The notes beneath the pieces are model-generated. The model did not search any database and had not been told where the DNA came from. It worked only from the letters and a program-made list of their open reading frames with translations. From DATFVA01 sp963721075 (GTDB lineage: Bacteria > Bacteroidota > Ignavibacteria > Ignavibacteriales > Ignavibacteriaceae), in contig CAVRHV010000005.1 in NCBI GenBank assembly GCA_963721075.1, forward strand, positions 62,001 through 126,000: a stretch of 64,000 nucleotides of DNA, read 5' to 3'. Shown in pieces: positions 8,411-15,996 of this stretch. Each line of letters begins with the position of its first letter. Positions within the stretch are counted from its first letter, which is position 1. The translations under genes and the position numbers were made by a program.

Positions 8411-8489
8411 TTATCTTAAAAGCAGCATCTTTCTGGTTAATACACTTTTACCGGACGTTAACTGATAGATGTAAACACCCGCTCGCTAA
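8411..8489 (-). pseudogene. Headless relic of a T9SS sorting domain
   Basis: Reading leftward, LASG is followed, after a one-base shift in a GGG run near 8480, by VYIYQLTSGKSVLTRKMLLL, Arg and a stop. This is exactly the last 25 or so residues of the sorting domain found in the large secreted proteins of this window. No start or upstream coding part is present: the fragment lies between the EamA stop and the macrodomain stop. It is debris of a lost secreted-protein gene. Confidence 0.75.
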
Positions 8490-8506
8490 TTTTGAGGGGT
8501 TAAAAT

Positions 8507-9025
8507 CTATTTTTTCCCATCATTAAGCAGAATATTATAAGTGTTGAAAGTGTCATCATCGAAAGCGATAAAAACTACTTTCTGAAGATCATCATTTTTG
8601 CTGAGGAAATTTTGTACTTCCCTTACAGCAATTTCTGCGGCTCTTTTAAGGGGGAAATGGTAGGCCCCGGTACTGATAGAAGGAAAAGCTATAGTTTTTA
8701 CATCATTCTCAACCGCCATCTCAAGTGAATTCTGATAACAATTCGCCAGCAATTGATCCTCGTCGTGTTTACCATCTTTCCAGATGGGGCCGACTGTAGA
8801 GATCACATATTTGGTCGGCAGTTTAAATCCCGGGGAAATTTTTGCTTCACCGGTAAGACAGCCGCCAAGCCGCCTGTTATATTCAACCAGTTCCGGTCCG
8901 GCTGCCCTGTGAATTGCCCCATCAACACCCCCGCCGCCCAGAAGGGAGTTATTAGCTGCATTAACTATTGCATCTACTTTCTGCCTGGTTATATCACCTT
9001 TCTCGACAAAGATCCTATTGTCCAT
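8507..9025 (-). CDS. Macrodomain protein (ADP-ribose/O-acetyl-ADP-ribose binding or hydrolysis)
   Basis: The 172-residue protein is one complete macrodomain of the YmdB/MacroD type. Diagnostic segments are GDITRQKVDAIVNAANNSL near the N-terminus, the GGGGVDGAIHRAAG ligand loop, and AFPSISTGAYHFP for the distal phosphate loop. Such enzymes remove ADP-ribose from acidic residues or deacetylate O-acetyl-ADP-ribose in the cytoplasm. GAGGA about 6 bases before the ATG supports the start. The gene stands alone, and no ADP-ribosyltransferase partner is visible nearby. Confidence 0.93.
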   Translation of the reverse strand: MDNRIFVEKGDITRQKVDAIVNAANNSLLGGGGVDGAIHRAAGPELVEYNRRLGGCLTGEAKISPGFKLPTKYVISTVGPIWKDGKHDEDQLLANCYQNSLEMAVENDVKTIAFPSISTGAYHFPLKRAAEIAVREVQNFLSKNDDLQKVVFIAFDDDTFNTYNILLNDGKK

Positions 9026-9263
9026 ACTAATTCCTCGGGTTGTGTTCCTGCATTAATATAAAATAATTATTCAATTTATCCTGTCACGGTGTAGATCTTT
9101 GGATAAAAAGTGATGTCCATCTAATATTAACTGTCGGAGTCATATACCTTGTAAGGATTATGTTTGCCACGGGAAAATTCAAAAAGTGATTAATGAAAAC
9201 AAATTCCGTTGCAAGTGGAGCTCATTTTTAGGAACTTTAAATCAGTAATTTTATTTATAGAGA

Positions 9264-10064
9264 ATGATGAACGGAATTATATTCGATATTAAAAAATTTG
9301 CACTTCATGACGGTCCGGGAATTCGTACTACGGTATTTCTTAAGGGCTGTTCTCTTGATTGCTGGTGGTGCCATAATCCTGAGAGCATAAAAAAGCTTCC
9401 AGAAACAATAGATTTTGCCGACCTAATTTCTTCAAATATTTGTTATCAGGAATCAGAGCTTTTCGGTAAAGAGTATTCAGTAGAAGAACTTTATTCTGAG
9501 ATAAAAAAGGATCAGCTTTTTTATGATGAATCTGGGGGTGGAGTAACATTCTCAGGAGGGGAGCCTTTATTTCAAAGCGAATTTCTTACTGAAATTCTGA
9601 ATAAATGCAGAAGTGAAGGAATTCATACGGCGGTAGATACATCCGGCTACGCCAGCAGAAAACTGTTTGAAAGGATATACGATTTAACCGATATCTTTCT
9701 TTTTGATTTAAAAATAATTGATAAAGAACTCCACCGGAAATTTACTGGTGTTTCAAACAAACGGATTTTAGAAAACCTGAAGAACCTTACAGAAAAGGGG
9801 AACAAAGTAATAATCAGGATCCCACTGATCCCCGGAGTAACAGATACCGAAAAAAATCTCTCCGATCTTTCAGATTTTTTAATGACTCTGAAGAATATCA
9901 AAAAAATCGATCTTCTGCCTTATAATGAAGTTGCGGAATCAAAATACAAAAGATTTAATAAGAGATCACGTCTCGGAAATCTCAAAACGCAGGATGAAGC
10001 TAAACTTAGCGAAATAAAAAGTTACTTTGACAACCCGGGTTTTGAAGTCTCTTTAAGAGGATAA
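9264..10064 (+). CDS. Glycyl-radical enzyme activase (radical SAM), HypD-activating type
   Basis: A 266-residue radical SAM protein with the CX3CX2C cluster motif at C29, C33 and C36 (KGCSLDCWWCHNPES), preceded by DGPGIRTTVFLKG as in PFL-activating enzymes. It installs the glycyl radical on its partner by H-atom abstraction with 5'-deoxyadenosyl radical. The cysteine-rich ferredoxin-like insert seen in many GRE activases after the HNPE segment is absent; only one Cys occurs there. It ends one base before the hypD start, so both are co-expressed. ATG codons at 9264 and 9267 are both possible starts. Confidence 0.92.
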   Translation: MMNGIIFDIKKFALHDGPGIRTTVFLKGCSLDCWWCHNPESIKKLPETIDFADLISSNICYQESELFGKEYSVEELYSEIKKDQLFYDESGGGVTFSGGEPLFQSEFLTEILNKCRSEGIHTAVDTSGYASRKLFERIYDLTDIFLFDLKIIDKELHRKFTGVSNKRILENLKNLTEKGNKVIIRIPLIPGVTDTEKNLSDLSDFLMTLKNIKKIDLLPYNEVAESKYKRFNKRSRLGNLKTQDEAKLSEIKSYFDNPGFEVSLRG

Positions 10065-10065
10065 A

Positions 10066-12429
10066 ATGAACGAAAGAATTAACGCACTTCGTGAGAAGAC
10101 TTTATGCACACAGCCGTCGATTGCTATTGAAAGGGCGATTCTGCTCACTGAGTTTTATAAGAGCGGGGAAGCTGAGAGGGTTTCAGTTCCTGTCGGAAGA
10201 GCACTTGCTTTCAAGTATCTGCTTGAGAATAAAACACTCTTTGTAGATGAAGGTGAACTCATTGTTGGTGAGAGAGGTCCAAGCCCGCATCAGACACCAA
10301 CCTACCCTGAGATATGTACACATTCACTTAAGGATTTTGAGATACTTGATACGCGTGAAAAAATATCATTCAAAGTAGATGATGATACTTCAGAAATTCA
10401 AAAGGAAAAGATAATCCCTTTCTGGAAAGGACGTTCGCTGCGCGACCGTATTTTCAGCGAAGTCGACAGCGAATGGATCGATTGCTATGAAGCAGGAATG
10501 TTCACAGAATTTATGGAGCAAAGGGCTCCGGGACATACAGTTCTTGATAATAAGATCTACAAGAAAGGTTTTAATGACTTCATAAAAGATATTGATGAAA
10601 GCATAAGCGGACTCGATTTTTATAATGATCCTGATGCCTTTGATAAAAGAGAAGAACTGAAGGCTATGAAAATTGCAGCCGGGGCCCTGGTAAGCTTTGC
10701 TCACCGTAATTCTGAATATCTTTCAGAGCTTGCTGAAAAAGAAGGGGAGGCACAGAGAAGAAATGAACTAAATTTACTTTCGGAGATTTGCCGCAGGGTG
10801 CCTGAAAATCCGCCAGGGACTTTCCACGAGGCTCTGCAGTACTACTGGTTTGTTCATATCGGAGTTATTACGGAGCTTAATACATGGGATTCATTTAATC
10901 CCGGCAGACTCGATCAGCATCTCTATCCATTCTATAAAAATGATCTGTCGAACGGAACCCTTACCAAAGACAAAGCTAAAGAACTTCTTGAATCATTCTG
11001 GGTGAAGTTCCATAATCAGCCGGCTCCTCCCAAAGTTGGGGTTACTGCTCAGGAAAGTAATACATACACAGATTTTTGTCTGATTAACCTCGGAGGTTTA
11101 ACGGAAGAGGGGAATGATGCGGTAAATGAACTGACCTACCTGATACTTGATGTGATAGAAGAGATGAGAATTCTTCAGCCGAGTTCGATGATACAGGTTA
11201 GTAAGAAAAATCCCGACCAGTTTCTGAAACGCGCGCTGAATATAATAAAAACCGGTTTTGGACAGCCGTCTGTCTTTAACACCGACTCAATAATTCAGGA
11301 ACTACTGCGGCAGGGAAAATCTATCGTCGATGCGAGAAACGGCGGGGCAAGCGGATGTGTGGAAACCGGAGCATTTGGAAAGGAAAGTTATATTCTGACG
11401 GGATATTTCAACATACCTAAGGTACTTGAAATAACCCTCAGTAATGGGATTGATCCCCGGACAGGAAAGCAGCTTGGACTTAAAACCGGCAGACCCGAAG
11501 AATTTAAAGCATATCAGGATCTTTTCGAGGCCTTTAAAGAGCAGCTTAATTATTTCATCGACTTAAAAATTAAAGGCAACCTGGTTATCGAAAAGTTGTG
11601 GGCTGAATATCTTCCTGCACCTTTCCTTTCTATTCTGATCGACGACTGTGTTAAGAATGGCAGGGATTATAATGCAGGGGGTGCAAGATACAATTCTTCG
11701 TACATCCAGGGGGTAGGGATGGGGACAATAACCGATTGTCTCTCATCTATCAGGTATAATGTATTCGATAAAAAGAAGTTTTCAATGAATGAACTGTTAT
11801 CTGCTCTTGAGAAAAATTATGAGGGTTTCAAAAGCATAAGAAAATTAGTGATGAATGAGACTCCAAGATATGGTAATGATGATGATTACGCTGATGAGAT
11901 ACTAAAAGATGTTTTTGAAAGTTACTTTGAGTCAATAGACGGCAGACCGAATACGAAAGGCGGACATTTCAGGATAAATCTTCTCCCCACAACCTGTCAC
12001 GTTTACTTTGGAAGTGTACTTGGAGCTACTCCTGACGGCAGGCTGGCTAAAAAGCCCGTATCAGAAGGTATTTCGCCGGTGCAGGGTGCGGACAGAAAGG
12101 GTCCCACTGCAGTATTAAAATCAGCGGCGAAGATCGATCACCTGAGAACGGGCGGAACCTTACTCAACCAGAAGTTTACGCCGCAGATATTAAGTGACAA
12201 TTCAGGTATAGAAAAAGTGCTTCATCTTATACGTGCTTATTTTAAGATGGACGGGCATCATATTCAGTTTAATGTAGTCAGTGCTGATACGCTGAGGAAG
12301 GCACAAAAAGAACCGGAAAACTATCGGGATCTTATCGTCCGTGTTGCTGGCTATAGTGACTATTTTGTAAATCTTGTACCTGATCTCCAGGAAGAAATCA
12401 TAAGAAGAACGGAACACGCAGAAGTTTAG
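10066..12429 (+). CDS. hypD: trans-4-hydroxy-L-proline dehydratase (glycyl-radical enzyme)
   Basis: The 787-residue product has the active-site loop GGASGCVETG with thiyl Cys431 and base Glu433, and the radical motif VRVAGYSDYF with Gly762. HypD converts trans-4-hydroxy-L-proline to pyrroline-5-carboxylate, which ProC can reduce to proline. The assignment to HypD rather than glycerol, choline or propanediol lyases rests on recalled similarity to clostridial HypD along the whole length: EFMEQRAPGHTV, FVHIGV-TELN, FWVKF-NQPAPPKVG, SGCVETG-FGKE and GGARYN. AGAGGA 5 bases upstream supports the start. The activase gene is immediately upstream. No proC is in the window. The enzyme is oxygen-sensitive, implying anaerobic growth phases. 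Confidence 0.88.
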   Translation: MNERINALREKTLCTQPSIAIERAILLTEFYKSGEAERVSVPVGRALAFKYLLENKTLFVDEGELIVGERGPSPHQTPTYPEICTHSLKDFEILDTREKISFKVDDDTSEIQKEKIIPFWKGRSLRDRIFSEVDSEWIDCYEAGMFTEFMEQRAPGHTVLDNKIYKKGFNDFIKDIDESISGLDFYNDPDAFDKREELKAMKIAAGALVSFAHRNSEYLSELAEKEGEAQRRNELNLLSEICRRVPENPPGTFHEALQYYWFVHIGVITELNTWDSFNPGRLDQHLYPFYKNDLSNGTLTKDKAKELLESFWVKFHNQPAPPKVGVTAQESNTYTDFCLINLGGLTEEGNDAVNELTYLILDVIEEMRILQPSSMIQVSKKNPDQFLKRALNIIKTGFGQPSVFNTDSIIQELLRQGKSIVDARNGGASGCVETGAFGKESYILTGYFNIPKVLEITLSNGIDPRTGKQLGLKTGRPEEFKAYQDLFEAFKEQLNYFIDLKIKGNLVIEKLWAEYLPAPFLSILIDDCVKNGRDYNAGGARYNSSYIQGVGMGTITDCLSSIRYNVFDKKKFSMNELLSALEKNYEGFKSIRKLVMNETPRYGNDDDYADEILKDVFESYFESIDGRPNTKGGHFRINLLPTTCHVYFGSVLGATPDGRLAKKPVSEGISPVQGADRKGPTAVLKSAAKIDHLRTGGTLLNQKFTPQILSDNSGIEKVLHLIRAYFKMDGHHIQFNVVSADTLRKAQKEPENYRDLIVRVAGYSDYFVNLVPDLQEEIIRRTEHAEV

Positions 12430-12438
12430 GTTTGATTT

Positions 12439-13398
12439 CTACTGTCCATTCAAAAATTCTTCAAGGACTTTGAAGAACTTATCGTTTTCTTCTACATAGG
12501 GATTATGTCCGCTCTTCTCAAACATCACAAATTCTGCCTGCGGTGCATAAAGCTTATACTTTAGCGCGAATCTTGGATCAGATATCCTATCATATCTTCC
12601 GGCAGTAATGAGAATAGGCATATTCAGATTTTTAAGATCTCTCCTGAAATCCAGTTTGCCTATATCACCGCCAATAATAAAATCGCCATCAACACCAACA
12701 ATCTGATAATAAACATCCGTATTCAAGCTTAAAGAGTCGTGTCGCACCTTTGCCGCGTTTTCAGGGTTATACCAGTAAAGAAGTCCCGAAGGAATTTTGT
12801 AAACTTTTATATGTTCAGGAGAACTTGAACGATAACCTGCCTTCCGTAACTTCATCAACTCATCCCATTTTTCAGGACACTGAGTCTTCATCACGTAATT
12901 TGAATTATTATCGTTTTCCTGCCACATTTCGGCGTCATAAAAAGAATCAACAGGGATTAACTTATCAACTGACCCGGGGTGCTGAATTGCATAAGCCTGA
13001 GCAACCATTCCGCCGTATGAATGTCCAAGCACACTCCATTTTTCAAATCCGAGAACTTTACGTAATCCTTCAAGATCATCAACATCGCGCTGAAAAGAAT
13101 ATTCTTCTTTATTTTTAGCTCTTGAAGATTTTCCTCTCCCGAAAGCATCATAATAAATTACTCTATGTTTTTGAGCTAGTACATCAAACCAGGGTGTAAA
13201 ATAGAGATGAGAATCTCCCGGTCCTCCGGGTATTAAAACTATGGGATCACCTTCACCTTTAAGCTGGTACCAGATCTTTTCCCCGTTTATTGTAGCATAA
13301 GTATCTTTTTCCTGTGCGATGCTTTGGGGTTGAATTATGAAAAGCAGTATAGCCGAAAAGAAGAAAGCTGCGGATGATATTTTGCTGATGAATTTCAT
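12439..13398 (-). CDS. Secreted alpha/beta hydrolase, proline iminopeptidase-like (S33)
   Basis: After a Sec signal peptide (about 1-28) the protein has the oxyanion motif IPGGPGD (57-62), the nucleophile elbow GHSYGG with S127, D270 in AGRYDRISDP, and H298 in KSGHNPY: a full catalytic triad. The GGPG motif is typical of the proline iminopeptidase family S33, which removes N-terminal proline, but related esterases also have it. It converges on hypD, 10 bases from its stop. A peptidase releasing proline or hydroxyproline would fit that neighbour, but they are on opposite strands and the link is speculative. Confidence 0.85.
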   Translation of the reverse strand: MKFISKISSAAFFFSAILLFIIQPQSIAQEKDTYATINGEKIWYQLKGEGDPIVLIPGGPGDSHLYFTPWFDVLAQKHRVIYYDAFGRGKSSRAKNKEEYSFQRDVDDLEGLRKVLGFEKWSVLGHSYGGMVAQAYAIQHPGSVDKLIPVDSFYDAEMWQENDNNSNYVMKTQCPEKWDELMKLRKAGYRSSSPEHIKVYKIPSGLLYWYNPENAAKVRHDSLSLNTDVYYQIVGVDGDFIIGGDIGKLDFRRDLKNLNMPILITAGRYDRISDPRFALKYKLYAPQAEFVMFEKSGHNPYVEENDKFFKVLEEFLNGQ

Positions 13399-13440
13399 AA
13401 ATAACCTTTGTTCACTTTTAGTTCGTTGATATCTGAAAAA

Positions 13441-14580
13441 TTACTTCAACAGGATCATTTTTTTGACACTGGAATAGCTGCCCGACTGTACCCTGTAAAA
13501 ATAAATTCCGCTCGATAATCGTGTCCCGTCGAATTTTAACGTGTAGGTACCAGCCGGTTTGTACTCATTCATTAGAGTAGCAACTTCACTTCCGACTGCA
13601 TTATAGATTTTTACAGTCTGCTGTCCTTCAAAAGGAGAATACCAGCTGATAGTAGTGGAGGGATTGAAAGGATTAGGATAGTTCTGGTTCACTTTAAAGT
13701 CAGTTAGATTACTTGCATCATTATTTACGATACCAGTAGGGGAGCCTCCTGCATTTATCCATTCTGTATAGATCACGCAAGCTATTCTATAGGATGCTTT
13801 CCGGAACAATCCGATAGTAAAATCTCCTGCTATATCCCAAAACTTATTATAGTAAGTGTAAGAATTATGATTACCTGCGTAAGCCTGCGCGACTGAATCA
13901 GCATACAAAACCGAATCAACATACTGATAATTGTCATAGATCATATTAAAAACAAAGTCCGGAATATTCTCAATATACTGCAGACTGTCTCCGTCGTAGA
14001 CTATCTGGCTCTGAAAAGTTTCTACAAGATTTGACTCATAACGTGAATGAACCCCGGTCTGCCCTGTGTTCTGCCCGTTATAATTTCGGGTGATATGGAG
14101 GGGCATATGTGAATCGGCTATATAATGGCCGAGATCTGCGGAGAGCAGCATTGCTTTATGCATATCATTCTGCTCAAAAGCTGCTTCAATTGAATCTGCT
14201 GTATTAATTATTGCCCATGGCAGAACACCCTGATCCATAACGAATGAATAACCATGCTCTGCGACAAGCGAATCGAAATTCTGTGAAATAGTACCGTTGG
14301 CTACAAATTCGGGATAATTATCTATATCTATATAATGTTTTGGACCTTCAGTCGGATCCCCGGATTTTCTGGCATCGGCATCCGAAGCGTGAGCGGCAAG
14401 AGAATCGGCCCAGGTATCGAAGAATTCCATCTCGGGCAAAGCCGACATAATGGTATTATAATTTATTATGTGGTGACCGACGTAACCCCAACCTATGAAA
14501 AGAAACGAACATATAGTCAATATGGAGAAAAGTGTTCCTGCCCTAAAGAACCTCTTTGTTTTTTCTGTATCCCGCAGCAT
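13441..14580 (-). CDS. Secreted zinc-dependent phospholipase C / S1-P1 nuclease-like enzyme with T9SS sorting domain
   Basis: The signal segment ends just before W31-GYVGH36; in this superfamily the mature protein starts with a zinc-binding Trp. Further ligand candidates are H82 (KHYIDID), H152, D156 and H162 (GHYIADSHMPLH) and H178-x3-E182. The 4- and 6-residue spacings match the trinuclear zinc site of bacterial phospholipase C and P1 nuclease. The final Glu is the phospholipase C choice, whereas P1 has Asp. The last 85 or so residues are a sorting domain (NQNYPNPFNPSTTI to MILLK). AAGGA precedes the ATG. Substrate, lipid or nucleic acid, is open. Confidence 0.85.
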   Translation of the reverse strand: MLRDTEKTKRFFRAGTLFSILTICSFLFIGWGYVGHHIINYNTIMSALPEMEFFDTWADSLAAHASDADARKSGDPTEGPKHYIDIDNYPEFVANGTISQNFDSLVAEHGYSFVMDQGVLPWAIINTADSIEAAFEQNDMHKAMLLSADLGHYIADSHMPLHITRNYNGQNTGQTGVHSRYESNLVETFQSQIVYDGDSLQYIENIPDFVFNMIYDNYQYVDSVLYADSVAQAYAGNHNSYTYYNKFWDIAGDFTIGLFRKASYRIACVIYTEWINAGGSPTGIVNNDASNLTDFKVNQNYPNPFNPSTTISWYSPFEGQQTVKIYNAVGSEVATLMNEYKPAGTYTLKFDGTRLSSGIYFYRVQSGSYSSVKKMILLK

Positions 14581-14774
14581 CAGTAATCCTTAATTATATG
14601 TGAGAACGTAAAATTAAAGTTACTAACACCGGGGGACTTCATCAATAATAATATTATTCCAATCAGAGGAGGATTCTGTCACAGATTTAAAAAAATTAGA
14701 CTGTTGTGATAACGTCGTGATAACCTTTAGCAATTTTCAGAATGTATTTATTCAATAATCAAAGGAGTATCTTT

Positions 14775-15929
14775 ATGAAATATTCAGGATTTATCGCAGC
14801 TGTGTTGTTTTCACTCTTATTCACATTTGTCGGCTGCAAAAAGAACATGGACATTCCAACCGGCGTGGAATCCAATGATCTAACCTCACTAAATAAGATC
14901 AGCGGAAACTCGAACTCTTTTTTAGTTGCGACAGAGTCTAATTCAGAAATGGGGAATGAAGTTGTAATCTACAGCAGGGGTCACGATGGAAGTCTTTCAT
15001 TAATGGGGTCGTATTCAACAGGCGGGACAGGTACAGGAAGCGGTTTGGGATCACAGGGCGCTGTATCTCTAAGCGGGGGTTACATATATGCGGTTAATGG
15101 AGGAAGCAATGATATATCTGTTATGAGTATGGATGGAACAATATTAGATCAGGAATCATCTGGCGGTGAACAGCCAATCAGCCTGACCATTCATCATAAC
15201 CTGCTGTATGTATTAAATGCCGGAGGCGACGGAAATATCACCGGCTTCAGAATTAATCGGGGCAATGGATCACTAACACAAATATCCGGATCGACAATGC
15301 CATTGAGCGGCTCGGGCGTGGGTCCTGCCCAGGTTGAATTCTCTCCTAACGGTCGAATGCTTGTAGTGACGGAAAAAGGTACAAATATGATTGACACATA
15401 TGTGATTAATCCGAATGGTACAGCATCAGGGCCAAACGTTCAGCCATCAGCAGGTAATACACCATTTGGATTTGAATTTGATAACAAAGGACATTTGATA
15501 GTGTCTGATGCATACGGTGGAAATTCTGGAGCAGGAGCTATGTCATCTTACAATGTCGGCATGGGTGGCATAATTCTAATAACCGGCCCGGTGTTTAATC
15601 AGCAGACGGCACCCTGCTGGGTTGTTGTCACGAACGACGGTAGATATACGTATACTACCAACACCGGAACTTCCAACATCTCGGGATATAATGTTAATCC
15701 TGATGGCAGCATAACCTTGTTTGATGATGGTGGAAATACCGGGAGCACAGGTGAGGGTTCATCCCCCATTGATATGGCTATAAATAATAACTCGGAGTAC
15801 CTATACGCACTCAGCGGCGGAACGCATACAATCAGTGTCTTCAGGATTAACCGTAAAACCGGAGGGCTAACTTCGGTACAGACAGTAACAGGACTGCCGG
15901 ATCACGCAGCAGGACTTGCCGCTAACTAA
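14775..15929 (+). CDS. Lipoprotein with lactonase-type seven-bladed beta-propeller
   Basis: The start at 14775 is preferred over the ATG at 14742 because AAAGGAG lies 8 bases before it and the product then begins with a lipoprotein signal, MKYSGFIAAVLFSLLFTFVGC, lipobox VGC at about residue 21. The remaining 360 or so residues form repeats such as YAVNGGSNDISVMSMDG, LYVLNAGGDGNITGFRIN and LYALSGGTHTISVFRIN, the pattern of the 6-phosphogluconolactonase/YVTN propeller family. The mature protein is membrane-anchored. Catalytic activity is unproven. It ends before a strong bidirectional terminator shared with the next, convergent gene. Confidence 0.85.
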   Translation: MKYSGFIAAVLFSLLFTFVGCKKNMDIPTGVESNDLTSLNKISGNSNSFLVATESNSEMGNEVVIYSRGHDGSLSLMGSYSTGGTGTGSGLGSQGAVSLSGGYIYAVNGGSNDISVMSMDGTILDQESSGGEQPISLTIHHNLLYVLNAGGDGNITGFRINRGNGSLTQISGSTMPLSGSGVGPAQVEFSPNGRMLVVTEKGTNMIDTYVINPNGTASGPNVQPSAGNTPFGFEFDNKGHLIVSDAYGGNSGAGAMSSYNVGMGGIILITGPVFNQQTAPCWVVVTNDGRYTYTTNTGTSNISGYNVNPDGSITLFDDGGNTGSTGEGSSPIDMAINNNSEYLYALSGGTHTISVFRINRKTGGLTSVQTVTGLPDHAAGLAAN

Positions 15930-15943
15930 TCCATAGATAATAA

Positions 15944-15973
15944 AAAGATGACACCTTAACCGGTGTCATCTTT
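15944..15973. terminator. Bidirectional rho-independent terminator
   Basis: A perfect 12-bp stem (AAAGATGACACC with GGTGTCATCTTT) and a 6-base loop lie between the convergent ends at 15929 and 15997. A and T runs flank both sides, so it can stop transcription from either gene. Confidence 0.9.
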
Positions 15974-15996
15974 AATAATGATAAATCAGTTTAACT

